Below, piece after piece: positions 1 to 11,704 of a DNA stretch of 64,000 bases. Source of the stretch: Allodiplogaster sudhausi (Eukaryota; Nematoda; Chromadorea; Rhabditida; Diplogasteridae); NCBI GenBank assembly GCA_945643635.1, contig CALZFC010000021.1:2616501-2680500 (forward strand), written 5' to 3'. Below the pieces are notes generated by a model. It was not told where the DNA came from. It did not search any database and saw only the letters and a list, made by a program, of their open reading frames with translations. Numbering within the stretch: position 1 is the first letter of the stretch; every line of letters starts with the position of its first letter. The translations under genes and the position numbers were made by a program.

Positions 1-97
1 GATTAGCAGCGTTCGTATATTATTTACATACCACAATAAAAACGCGAATGCACCAGTCTGTTAGGATAAAGTTATTTGCAGCAAAAATTTCGCTAAC

Positions 98-1689
98 CGT
101 GTGAGAATGAATACAACAAGAATGACGGAGAGACTCTTCAGTGCTTTCCGCTCTACATTGCCACCGGCGGCCTTCATGCTCTGATGACGTGAACGGACGA
201 AGATGGTCAAGAAGGCGACGCAGTACGTCACTATCGTAATGCCGCCGCACACCATGGCGCCCAGATACCTTTAAAGGAACTATCCATGGAGTTTAGAACC
301 CGCTTGCGGAGAATAAACGTTTTAATTCGCGCATGATATTGCAAAAAGTTTTGGCGGTATGCTAGCACAGTATCCTTCACTACAAACTAGACTTTGTGAG
401 TCTTTTTCTCTCTGCCTCTCTTCTCTTCCCTCGAATCTCAAGCGTAGCTTGCCGCTTCGCACCTAGTTTCACCTTCTTTCTGGTAGAATGAGGGTGTGCA
501 TATGGAGAAAATAGGCAACGGATGATGACGTCACTCCCTAAATTCTACTGTACGGCCTGGGGAAAATGTGGTTTTTCTCCTCATGGCCCCTTCAGGATGC
601 ATTTTCACTTTTCCTAATGATGTTTCTAGTTGGACCGGATAGTATTAACAAAAGATTCAGCAACATTGTAATCTCCATGGACAGCTCCTTTAATCAAATT
701 TGTCCGCTTGGAAATAATATCAAAACTGTATTCGCTTACCAGAAATTGTTAGCCGTTTTGTTGAGCGAGAGTGGCGGATTGCAATATGGAATCTGTGCGT
801 CATCGAGAAGATAGAAACCTAGAAAAACGGATGTTGCGCCGTACGCGGCGGTTGGGAGGCAGAGGACGAGAACGTAGCGGATGTCAGTGAAACGGCGATG
901 CCTGAGTAAGGTTCTTCTTTAGAGCGTATAGATATATCATTGTATCGTTTCATTATTTGTTGATAGAGACATTGAATTAATAATGAAGAGTATAAGTTTT
1001 CTTGCAATGTTCAATCGCATACTTTCCGGGAAGGAGAATGGAGACAAGCAAGTCGCACGAGATGGTTGCCATCAGACCGGACTGCATGCAGTGAAGGAAG
1101 ACGTATGGGGAGAGAATTTTGAAGCAAATATTTCTAAATGAATTAATTGTTTTATCAAGTCGATTATAACTTTACGAACGTTATTTCTTAACGTTTCTCC
1201 TTCTACCCTTATTTGTATTTGACTCTTGCATTTGAATATACTCATAAATTGTATACTATAGTATATGTATGTGCGTACATACATATGTATGTATGTATGC
1301 ATGAATATATGGTCACACTGAGCTAAAATATTTTATGCATATGAATGAATACAATTATGGCGTACAAAGATGTAACAAACCTATAGATTGGAACGTTAAG
1401 CGCGCCGTAGATGATGTTGACCCACTCGAATAAAATGCAGAAGCTCTGATCGGCGCACAACATGGTAAACATTAAGCCTGAAGTAGAAAGAGAAGAGGAG
1501 ACTGCATTCCAAAGAACGACTGACATAAGCAATAGTTTTTTTTAATACATGAAACGAACCATATTTTGTGCGCAAATTCGGCAGCTTGAAATGGGCGTAG
1601 ACAATGTTCAAATTGCCAAAGATGCCAAGAATGTTGAAGATAACAATGCAGACATCAATTATGATTCGGTCTGCTAGGCCAAGTGCCAT
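98..1689 (-). CDS. srsx-like 7TM receptor 1 (partial, 3' end off window)
   Basis: Five exons are visible at 1560-1689, 1381-1477, 1023-1133, 740-901 and 98-268, all with GT/AG borders and the phases seen in the four paralogues to the right. The start codon at 1689 opens MALGLADR, followed by TM1 with the FNILGIFGNLN core. Later segments include the TM3 block ending CDLLVSILLPG, the extracellular loop CNPPLSLN and the TM5 exon ending NVERKALKSLSVILVVF. This layout resembles the nematode chemoreceptor class SX (7TM_GPCR_Srsx); such receptors sit in the plasma membrane, often of sensory neurons. The last two exons (TM7 and tail) lie left of the window. No frameshift or stop is seen. Family assignment is from pattern recognition; the ligand is unknown. 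Confidence 0.72.
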
Positions 1690-2055
1690 TCAATATGTTT
1701 GCCTGAAACAATTTAATTGGAACCATTATCATTCTAATTATTGCAATTCGATCGGAAAATAATATGCAGTAAGATATAATGTAAATTCTATGATAATCTC
1801 TGGACAAAATTCCGTAAGAGAAATCATACCTTCTGTGACTGTAAATATTACCATGTATGATTCAGAATGTGAGAAATGTAGAATAGGAGTATGCTCAAAG
1901 TGTAGAATTGCCCCCTTTAGATGTCTGACCTTAACTACCATAACGACCCGTAAAATGCTATCAGTTCATTACTTTCAACACCAGGAAGCCCATATCTTAT
2001 TCAAGAACGGTGAAAACGCAAAAGTGCCGCTAAACAAATGTTGTTTTTATCTATG

Positions 2056-2155
2056 CGATACTTGATGCATTCTTGGTAGCCGTATGCGGTAATATGCACT
2101 CTTAGCCGCGGTTACTGCTGACACCAACATATGTTGTACATACATACATATTTTC
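2056..2155 (+). repeat. Dispersed ~100 bp direct repeat, copy A
   Basis: Shares GATGCATTCTTGGTA and the spaced words that follow (TCCGT/GCCGT, ATAATAT/GTAATAT, CACT, TTAGC, ACATCAAC/ACACCAAC, then TACATACATA) with 4108-4203. It lies about 370 bases upstream of receptor 1. It could be a short element end or a remnant of a duplicated receptor flank. Confidence 0.55.
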
Positions 2156-2197
2156 TTATACATATGTATACAGCATTCTGGATAGAATCTACATAGA

Positions 2198-2395
2198 TAT
2201 AAGAAAGAAAGTATGAAAAAATGTAAGAAATAAGGTTAGAGAGAAAGCGAGAATGAAAGTAAAAAAGGTAAGAAAGAAAGTAAGACAATAAGTAATAAAG
2301 AAACTAAGAAAGAAAGTAAGAAGGAGAAATAGAAATAAGTGAGAAATAAAGTAAGAAAGAGAGCAAGAAAGATAAAAAGAAGGAAAGATGTTAAA
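2198..2395 (+). repeat. Degenerate (GAAA/GTAAGAAA)n polypurine tract
   Basis: About 200 bases of almost pure purine on the plus strand, built from AAGAAAGTAAGAA-like units. The long open frame on the other strand (Phe/Ser/Leu-rich) is a by-product of this composition. Confidence 0.75.
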
Positions 2396-3239
2396 AAATG
2401 CACTTAATGCGAAATGGGTTCGGTGAGAGAGGCGAGTAAAAAACCATATCAAGAAGGTTTGTCTGCGCCTCCACTCTTACATACTATTCCCTAACTTCGC
2501 GGATCTCTCAATTAAATCTCCGAGGTTCCAAGCAATAGCTTAAAACAAATGTCCGTGAGAGTTCCTGCGGTCCTCAGAACATTTTGTTTGAGCTACGAAC
2601 TTTCTTGAGAATGAGGTCGCTGCTGAAGGATAGTTCTGCAGCAGGTGTTAAAACTGCGAAGCGAATGAGACGTTCTTTATTCCCTCGTCATGATCCCTTG
2701 CTGAGGAGAAAGAGTGACAGAGAGAGAGAGTGAGAGAGAAAGCAGAGAGAAGGAGAAAGACTCAATAGAACTTGAGACTCGTATTGTGACTGTGGTATTT
2801 GGCAGAGAGGCTATGAATCATGAATTACATTCCAGACATATCTTTCTCCATCATCAGTCTATATCGGATCAACTATAACGGAAAAACAGAATGCTTTATA
2901 AATGAATGAAGAAGCGCAAAATTTTTTTGCGTAATATAGAAAATAAAGAAATACGACATCATTACACAGATTGTGCTGATGACGAGTCCTGAATGGGTTC
3001 AATGCTAGAGAAATATCATCATAGATATTTCTTTTTTAATTCAAAAGTACCATTACGAAATTAGATTTAAAAGTTGCGTCGAGTGCAGATATGGACAAAA
3101 TGAGAATCTGAGCCGATATTAACTACCATTCCCATCAAGTATTCCGGCGCTGAATGGTTTCTTCAACCATCGCTCTCATGAATGAGAGCAACGTTACTGT
3201 AACCGACTCGGTTGGTGCATCCTAATATCCTGCTTCTTC

Positions 3240-3761
3240 AGAATCTTCCTTATTAATAGTTCAGTGGTTGCAGAGTCGCTAGCACAATACGACGAGTCGC
3301 TGTCTCTTGTCTCGAGAAGCCATACAATACAGCGCTGCCAATGCAATATAAAATGGGTGATGGCTGAAAATTGTCTGAATCGAACTCTCGAGACGTAGTG
3401 TAATTGAAGTGTCAGAGCGACTCGTTGTTTGAGGAGCCACTCCAGAGCGTCACGGCGCTTCGCTTGAATGGCTGCATCATTCTCAGCAGTTCCTGGCCGG
3501 TGCTTGGCAGGCTCTTCCCTAACGTCGAAAGGGTCGTCCTCACCACAAGATTCTCGCAGGAACGGTCGGTTTACGAGAGAAAATCTAGGCCTTGTTGAGT
3601 GAAGAATGTTTTGGTTATTTTGAAGGGCGGACCGTGTGGAGCAGCTGACGATTGAGGGCAGGAAGAAGGCGGAGCGAGTGAAGGGGTGCGAGTGCGAGGG
3701 CCTTCTTCTCACCCTCATCGCCACTTTCCCGCGACTCCAGGTTGCAGAACTTAGGGAATAA
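3240..3761 (+). CDS. Leucine-rich-repeat-like protein fragment, 3' exons
   Basis: Three exons can be joined: about 3240-3356, then 3410-3564, then 3626-3761 with a TAA stop. The introns are 53 and 61 bases with GT/AG ends, and phases agree (0/0, then 2/1). The joined reading contains LRR-like pulses such as VTALRLNGC, WPVLGRLFPNVERVVL, RVEQLTIEG and LIATFPRLQVAELRE, as in F-box/LRR proteins. No start codon was found, so the 5' end is unknown and may lie in an exon upstream or be lost. A 193-codon frame runs on the opposite strand over the same region, but its protein looks random. Moderate to low certainty; it may be a gene fragment. Confidence 0.35.
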
Positions 3762-4914
3762 ACTGTTTGTGCCATCTATTTACACATTACGGGTATAACG
3801 AAGACGTAGTACTAAAGTGTTTCCTAGAAAGACTTACGAAGCCTAAACATATAAAAAAGATTAAGCAAAAGCTTTAGATTATTTAATATAAAAAAAGAGC
3901 CGTTTCAGATAAAGATGTGTGCTTTACTTTCGAGACACCTCTGACGAGACATTATCTTCAGCCTTCTAGCACTAAAATCCCATTTGACTACACAAATACA
4001 CAAACATTAGAATAGTACGCTTATTGTGGCGCTCAATTAAATAAAACTTCGTGAAGAAAACACGTGATGGCACACAATATATGCAATATATGGATCATGC
4101 TATCAATGTGATACATGATGCATTCTTGGTATCCGTCTGGGATAATATACACTTTTAGCAATCCTTGATACTGACATCAACGTAGTATATATATACATAC
4201 ATATCTCGCAGTACTTACACAGCGAACCATGTACACAAGATATAAATAATAAAAATCATGTACTTGTCGAATCCATGAATTTTAAGGTGATATATTGAAA
4301 TGTTTAACGTGAATCTGTGAATGAATACTTGTGGTTGTGTGCACATATGTTCATCTTCAACTCTTCAAAACGCACGTGTAGTTGTGATGTGTGGAAGACA
4401 TCAGACACAGCCAACTCATTAGCACCAGTTCAGAAAGGAATAACTGACAAAATGCACGGAACACTTCCGCCTTTTCTTTCTTCATCTGCATTAGAACTTC
4501 TGTTGACTCATGTCAAAATTTATCTACATAGGTAAACCCCCTTTTCGCTTGTTCATTCAATGAAATCTGCATCAAAATAGTGCTATAAAAATGAATGGTT
4601 GACTTCCGACATTTAAGGCCGAATAAATATTATTGAAAGCAATCAAGGAATATTGTTATGTGGAGCAATTGTCATGTGTAGTGTACGCGAGGTCGTTGAG
4701 TGAAGGAAGTATTGGCAGTCTGCGAAGGAGCCGCTTCGATCGCAGAAGTAGTGAAACGAGACTCGTTTAGTCGAATTCCGAATATCGTGCGGCAATGCGC
4801 AACGGCCTCAGATAATAAAATAAAAAATTAACGAAAGCAAATCAACAAAAGTAAAGCGATAATAAATTGAAAGCAACACATTATTGTAAAAAATAAATTC
4901 AAATAAATACTTAT
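3762..4914. other. Intergenic
   Basis: No gene seen. It contains copy B of the dispersed repeat (4108-4203) and AT-rich sequence with TATATACATACATA runs. Confidence 0.5.
4108..4203 (+). repeat. Dispersed ~100 bp direct repeat, copy B
   Basis: Second copy of the repeat described at 2056-2155, in the same orientation, diverged by perhaps a quarter of positions. Confidence 0.55.
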
Positions 4915-6608
4915 TTATACCTGCTCCCAGAAGATTCGACGATATTCGGCCGATCTGAAGAAGCAGACGTAGTAGTTCTGCGAGTAACATGTCATTGCGC
5001 AGAACACCTAGCACAATTGAAATAATTATTAGGGGGAAGTATTATTATGCCATAAAGCCTTGCGGCAAAAAAAGCTTACATTATAAGTTTGCACTGTTTC
5101 GATAGTTGTTTTGCTTGCACCCAGAACAAGGAGCAAATTTATGCTCACCAAACCAATATACCTTAAATATTATAGAGATTGTTTTAGCAAATTTTTCATT
5201 AAAGGATTAACATTAAAAAGGGTCTAGAATAGAAAAAGTAAGACAATCTGTGAACGAAGCAACGAAGCACCGAGTGACGATGAAGACTACAAGAATGACC
5301 GAAAGGCTCTTGAGAGCTTTCCGCTCGACGTTCCCGCGGGCGGCATTCGAACGTTGTTTTCGGGAGCGAATGAAAATGGTGAGAAATGCAGCAGCATACG
5401 TGACAATGGTCACTGCTCCGCATACCAAGGCTCCCTGGTACCTTGAAGGTGTCAAACTAGAAAATGAAATAAAAAATAAAATTGAAACCTTTTAACCAAC
5501 CAAAAACTATTTGCTGTCGCGTTTAGCGAGAGTAGCGGATTGCAATAAGGAATCGTAGGGTTGTCGAGGAGGAAGAAGCCGAGGAATATGGATGCCGCGC
5601 TATACAGCAAGGTTGGCAGGCACGCCACGAGGACGTAGGTCACATCGCCAAAGCGACGATGCCTTTTTAAGGATATTTTCAACCTCTTTTTTTTCTGGAA
5701 TCTACGTACTTTCCGGGAAGTAGAATCGAGACGAGTAAATCGCATGAGATGGTCGCCATCAAACCAGTCTGCGCGCAGTGCATGAAGACGTAGGGCGCGA
5801 GAATTTTGAAGCAAATGCTCCTAACGCATGCATTACTTACATATGTTCCTTCGTTAATATATAAAAAAAATTTACATGCCTGTAAATTGGCACGCTGATG
5901 GCTCCGTAAACAATATTGACCCATTCGAATAGAATGCAAATAGTTTGTGACGTGCACAACATTGTGAATATGAGTCCTGTTCAGAGCCGGTAAATGGCCC
6001 AAAATTTTTGGGCCGGCCCGGCCCGAACGATTTCCGGGCCCTAGAATTTTGGGCCCGGCCCGGCCCATGGGCCCGTTTGAGCCCGATTTTCAAAAAATTC
6101 GGGGGGAAAAAGTCCGAAGAGCTACAAAAATTTTTGAAATTCAAAAATTTTCATGCTCATGCTATGAATATTCATTTTAATGTATAGTAGAAAAAGTTTT
6201 ATGGGAAAAACGAACAAATGATGAAAGTTTTGCACTTAAAAGTGATATCAGTCGTCTTGACTGGACGACATCGTGTGCTTATCGGGCCCAAACGGGCCTG
6301 CGGGCCGGCCCAACTTTTTTGGGCCCAGCCCGGCCCGGCCCGGGGCCCTGGGAAATTGGGCCGGCCCGGGCCAAGCCGGGCCGGGCCAGGCGGGGCCGTT
6401 ACCGGCTCTGGTCCTGTTATAACGGAATTTAAAAAAAGTTCAGAACTGAATTCTTGAAATAGTGATGGTTTCACCTACCATATTTTGTACGTAAACTTGG
6501 GAGCCTGAAATGTGCGTAGATGACGTTCAAGTTACCGAAGATTCCAAAGATGTTGAAGAGAACGATACCGATGTTAATAATCACTCTATCAGTGGCACCG
6601 AGCGCCAT
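4915..6608 (-). CDS. srsx-like 7TM receptor 2
   Basis: Seven exons: 6479-6608, 5880-5976, 5710-5820, 5501-5662, 5271-5441, 5080-5161 and 4915-5007, about 281 codons. The product starts MALGATDR with the TM1 core FNIFGIFGNLN, the EWVNIVYGA block, the TM3 end CDLLVSILLPG, the loop CNPLLSLN, and a tail CYSQNYYVCFFRSAEYRR. It is closest in layout to its tandem neighbours and likely a nematode chemosensory GPCR of the SX class. Two oddities stand out. Exon 2 ends at a GC rather than GT donor (5879-5878), where all paralogues have GT. A hAT-type MITE (5982-6410) abuts exon 2 and has duplicated its splice acceptor. The last codons may instead splice at CAG/GTATAA near 4921 to a further exon. Expression of a full-length receptor depends on the acceptor used. 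Confidence 0.68.
5982..6410. mobile_element. hAT-type MITE, 429 bp, with 8 bp target duplication
   Basis: The ends are perfect 12 bp inverted repeats CAGAGCCGGTAA and TTACCGGCTCTG. The element is flanked by an exact 8 bp duplication GTCCTGTT (5974-5981 and 6411-6418). An 8 bp duplication with CAG-type ends is the hallmark of the hAT superfamily. The interior is rich in GGCCC/GGGCC words forming inverted repeats and encodes no transposase, so it is non-autonomous. It lies in intron 1 of receptor 2, directly against exon 2. Confidence 0.9.
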
Positions 6609-8156
6609 GGCAGAGATGCGTTTGCTGTGTCCCTTCTGATACTTCAAGCTTGTATGAGTATAAAGCAGAAGAATTCACCATTCAGCAATAAAAAACTAAC
6701 GAAGTAATAACAACAAAGGAGCAAATTCCATAAAAGTTTGCTCGCCATTCTGATATCTAATTTTTCTTTCGGAATTACTTTACGTCTGATGTGGAAGGTT
6801 GCAATACATAAGTACATTAATCTGATCACTAGAATGTTGGAAAACGAAAAAAAAAGCTTCATATGTTTGCTTTATCTCTCATTGCCAGTGGCAACTATGG
6901 AAGTAAAGCATTGGTAGATTACGAGGAGTGAATGTTAACTTTGATTTGAAAATGCTGAGAAAACTTAAATGAGTGATTTCATATCTACTGTACTCCTTTC
7001 CACTTTCTTGGGTATGACATTTCGTACCTGGGAGAGCGTTAATTCTGCAGTTGAGGTTAACGGTTCATGGGTTAAAGGTCAAAAGTCGTTCATTATCCAA
7101 CAAATTGCGTGTATTGCAGGTCTTATCTTCTATTTTTCCCAAGAAGATTGATTTTGGAAAAGTATTTTAAAGATGATAATTATTATATGAGCTGATTTTC
7201 TTCGCTTTTGCTAGTGCGGGTATACACGGTATTATTCCTTAAAAAAAAAGAGTATTCTTGACAATACTGAATTCCATACGTTCAAATGCAGTTCAAAAGC
7301 TATAGAAGGGTGCATTTAACGAGCATGTTTTTTTTCGGATTACAGAATTGAGCTGTTGGATAAATTTCTTCATATTTTTATTACCTTCGTTTCTGAGAGC
7401 CAGTGGCTGGACTTCTACGCCCAATTTTCGTCCAATTCCCTTAACCTGAGCTCCGTATCTCCTTTCACACTCTCATGGCTCATTTGATCTTCCCTAAAGC
7501 TACTTTTTATAGAATAATTTTAAAAGTTTCTTCCAAAGTTTTCTTACTGCCGAGTCGGAATAACGAAGAATTGGATTAACGGTGTTACATCTGCATAGGT
7601 AATTTAATAATAATTATTAATATTAAAGACAATGGACAAACAAAGCTTTGGCAATGCATGGCCTATGTAGGTACTATTAGTTTAAACGTCCTTAAATTTT
7701 GCTGAAAAAATTGGAAACCAAATTAATTAAAGTATATTATAATAAATTGTGAAATAAGAGAGCATCAAGTGCTTGCATAAATATTGATGAGAAAAATGGA
7801 CCTTGAAGAATAACTGGACATTCTCATAATCATTCTCATTACCATCGCTCGTAGGGTGATTTTTTAACCCCCTTGCTCAACATCAATAAATTTACGAGAC
7901 AGTTCACAAATTAAACCATATCGATCTCTATGTGACTATGCATAAATAAATGCTAATAGCTTTATATTCGGTGAATTAATTTTCGGTGCAAATGAATTGA
8001 TGTCGATCATCGCTGTTGCATTGGCTGCGGTTGAGTGAGGGATCTGTTGGGTGTCGACGCGGGCTGCGTCTCCGGCGCGATGTAAGCGTCTCTGCATATC
8101 ACGCGTAAAAGTGAAGCGGCCTAAAGTCCAGTCAAGTGGTAAACTAATGACATTCA
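6609..8156. other. Intergenic between receptors 2 and 3
   Basis: AT-rich with no recognisable gene. A 60-codon frame at 6969-7151 has no supporting features. Confidence 0.5.
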
Positions 8157-9794
8157 TTAATAATTCGATGACGATGCGAGAATCTTGACCTGCTCCTTGA
8201 AAATCTTACGATATTCGGCCGATCGGAAGAAGCAGACATAGTAGTTCTGCGAGTAGCATATCATTACGCAGAATACCTATCAATAAAGTGAGAAACATTA
8301 CGATGCCTATATGTTGTGTACGCATACATGTGTTTACTGGCATGGTCTAAAGAAGAAATAGTACGTTGTAAGTTGAGAACGTTTCAATAGTCGTTCGACT
8401 CGCACCGAAGAAGCGCAGTACATTCACCCAGACCAGTGTAATGTACCGTAAAGTGTTCAATATTAAAGAAGCCGCCATTTTTTTTTCTTAAAAAAATTGT
8501 CATACCTAGCGACGACGAAGATGACAAGAATGACTGAAAGGCTCTTCATTGCTTTTCGCTCGACATTACCATTCGCCGCATTCGAGCGCTGCCGACGGGA
8601 ACGGATAAAAATGATGAGGAAAGCAGCAACATAAGTAACAATAATGATTGCTCCGCAAACCAGTGCACCGGTGTACCTTGAAGGGAACGATTATGCTCAC
8701 ATGAAAATATACTCCTTTTGCTTACAAGTCTTACAATAAGTAGACGAAACCAAATAATCGATTAGACACTGACCAAAAGCCATTTGCCGTCGAATTGAGC
8801 GAAAGTGGCGGATTGCAAAATGGAATCTGAGGGTTGTCGAGAAGGAAAAAGCCAAGGAATACTGTGCCTGCGCCGTATAGGCAAGCAGGCAGAGAAATAA
8901 TGAGAACATAACTGCGATCCGGATAAGAACGATGCCTTAAAATTAGCAATTTACGCATCACAAAGATATTGTGTCTTTTCTGCAGTTTTTTCATCTTATG
9001 AAACCTCTTACTTGTCAACAAGTAGTAAAGAGAAGAGTAAATCGAACGATATTGTCGCCATTAGTCCCAGTTGAAAGCAATAAAGGAAGTTGTAGAGAGC
9101 GACGATTTTGAAACAAACGCTCCCAGAAAATTCTCGCATTTACTTCCTCAAAATATTTTAACATTAGACTTTCTTAACACTTCATAAACAAAAATCGCCA
9201 GAGGGAACATCTTGTTGTCATCATTTCATGAAGCCCATCAATAACACGATCGGCTTTGTTATTGAAAAGTATTATTATTTATGCCTTTAGGACAAGTTCT
9301 TTTTGATGACCTACAAAAGGGAAATATTCAATTAGCTAGCTGCTGTTCCCACTTACTTGAAGCCTCCAAACTTTTAAGTTCTGATTGTTTCTGCTGTGCT
9401 GTTTTATGCAATTAAACTAAAATACCTATGTACATATTTTTAACGTGAAATTTTTAAGTATTGTAAACTTGAAAATACACCTGTAGATGGGCATATTGAT
9501 GGCTCCGTAAACAATGTTAACCCATTCATAGAGAATGCAAAGTGTCTGAGAAGTACACAAAGTTGTGAATAAAATTCCTGTAATGTCAATGTAATTTTTT
9601 ACTTGAAACCAGCGAAATACTGTTTTATTTGAAGTCAATATTTTTTTATCTGAAATGGTCATACCATATTTTGTTCGTAAACGTGGCAGCCTGAAGTGCG
9701 CGTAGATAATGTTCAAATTTCCGAAGATTCCAAAGACGTTGAAAAGTACGATTCCGACATTAATTATGGTCCTATCAGTGTTACTGGGCGCCAT
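8157..9794 (-). CDS. srsx-like 7TM receptor 3 (one broken splice acceptor)
   Basis: Exons: 9665-9794, 9481-9577, 9012-9119, 8774-8935, 8506-8676, 8365-8446 and 8157-8276, about 289 codons ending LASSSNY. The frame is open through all exons, with the family blocks FNVFGIFGNLN, EWVNIVYGAIN, LMATISFDLL, CNPPLSLN, NVERKAMKSLSVILV and CYSQNYYVCFFRSAEY. The start is the ATG giving MAPSNTDR, the position matching the paralogues; an open frame extends upstream but is not family-like. Exon 6 lacks an AG acceptor: the expected TTTAAG/TTTAG reads TTTACG (8448-8447). There is no in-frame AG nearby. This is a recent lesion, a rare non-AG acceptor, or a sequence error. Confidence 0.65.
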
Positions 9795-11704
9795 TCCTGA
9801 GAAGTGCCGCTTTATCAGAAACATGTGATAAAGAATAAAGATTGCTGTTCGTACATATATCAAGGCGATCTGGTTACAAGAAACGTCCATCTTGGCAAAC
9901 AAATTTTGGAAAATAATGTTAACCATTTCTGTGCATGTGGGTCCAAAAAGCGCTATTTGTGAATATGTACTATGCGCAATCACTCGATTTTCTATATGTA
10001 CATATGAATATAGAAGTTAACTGTAATATCACATGAAAGGTATAGTTAATATAATTAGAAGTATTCAAGGAATAAGGCTATCATGCAAATCCAGTGTTTG
10101 AAATTAAGTATAGCCACGAATGTCAAATGTATGGTCAGAAAAGACTGAGAGCACGTTGTGCAGATTTCATTTTATATTAAAAAATTTAAATGACATCAAC
10201 GCTTGTGGGAAATCGGAAGCGCGCAGGTTCGTCCTAGAAACAGTTTTTCCAGTAATGTGTATGCCAAATGTTCTTGTTGACGATGTAAGAACGCTGAATA
10301 TCGTGACTAATGTAAATGTCATATTCCTTAGAATGGATATGAAATCCCATGCGAATGAAGAAGTGAGAACTTTTGAATGCAAAAATGTTTTGTAAAACTA
10401 CTAGAATAGTGAACTACTATGCACTTTTATGACAAAACAAACTTGTCACAAACGGCGCAGTTTTCGGATTCCCTTGTACGTACAAATATTCATTTTCCGG
10501 CGAAAAAAAAACGAAAAGTCGGTTTAAAAAAATGCAAATACGGTATATTCCGCGAAAAAAACTGTTTTATGCGTAAAATCGAATATAAGTAGTATGTACA
10601 TAGCAGTTGCCTCGCAAAAATATTAATCCAGGGATGCAAGCAATCGGTTAACAGGTCTGTCTGGTATGATAAAAGTGTTTGAAAATTGCGGAAAATAAAA
10701 TATTCCCGAAATCAAAGTAGAGAATACTGTTAATTTCCTCAGGGCAGAGGGATTTTTGTGACTTCGGGACACTTGCAATCAAAGTTTCTAGTTCAACCTG
10801 ACAATACACTATTTATTCGCCTCGGACCTCCTTTAATGCATAACATAAAAAAAACACATAGAACTGATACTAAAGTTGAAAGCTGGTGCTAAAAATCCAA
10901 CCTTGTTCAACTGGCATAGAATCAAAAAAAGCAATACGCGATATTTAACAGGCCTAACAATAAGACTGTAAGGTTGAGCCAACTACAAATTGCTACATCC
11001 TCATTGGTTTTATTAATCGTTGTTTGCGTCTGCGATGGATATGAAGAGAGACAGCTTGTAGAGAGACAGCTTGTCGTGAATTTTAATAACGAAATCACAA
11101 TTTATTATTTTATTCGCCGTTTTTAAATGATGACGAACATTCATTCATTATAACCATCATTTTCCAAGGCATGGTTAAATATCTCATTACAGCTACCACA
11201 TTAATTTCTTTTTTTATTTAAAAAGCAGATGAAATTCCACAAAATTCATTACAAATATGAGTTGGAAATGAATAATATGATTAAAACAATTTGTTTGGCA
11301 ACGACCTCAACTCTTTGAGTCTTATTTTAACTTAAAAATCTTACTATCAATGATAGTGGGCTGGATGTGAAAAACAAATTATTCTAAATACTGATCTTTT
11401 CGAATACATATGTAGTTTGATGATCACGACCAATGATGACTTCCATGCTCAGTGGAACTTTTTGAGTTCAACACTATATTTAAGTTCGCTGATTTTTGTG
11501 TATTTTCACTGTTTAAATTATTTTTCGATGATCCCTTGCAAGAGATTGTTTGTTTTGTTGTTCATTGATAATCATATTTGCTATATGCGTGGCCTCAGGG
11601 ACAAGGAAGCGTGTGGCTGAGTCTCCACGACGGAGCGAGCAAGAGATGTCTCGGCGAGATCGCCACCGCATGCCAGAAAGCGCCAAAGGCATCTTGCCTG
11701 AAGA
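9795..11704. other. Intergenic between receptors 3 and 4
   Basis: No gene seen. About 11100-11704 is the downstream flank of receptor 4 and resembles the downstream flank of receptor 5 (about 20520-20870), including a GC-richer stretch at 11595-11704 matching 20728-20850. The match supports tandem duplication of gene plus flank. Confidence 0.55.

Larger units (their letters stand above)
1690..3239. other. Intergenic flank of receptor 1
   Basis: No convincing gene. It holds one copy of a dispersed ~100 bp repeat (2056-2155), a polypurine tract (about 2198-2395), short TACATACATA runs and a GAGA tract near 2715-2760. Short open frames here have no recognisable content. Confidence 0.5.

Noticed and set aside
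3194..3775. 193-codon minus-strand frame
   Set aside because: Low-information composition, and antisense to a phase-consistent LRR-like reading; treated as a shadow.
6969..7151. 60-codon plus-strand frame
   Set aside because: No family signal, splice context or neighbours to support it.
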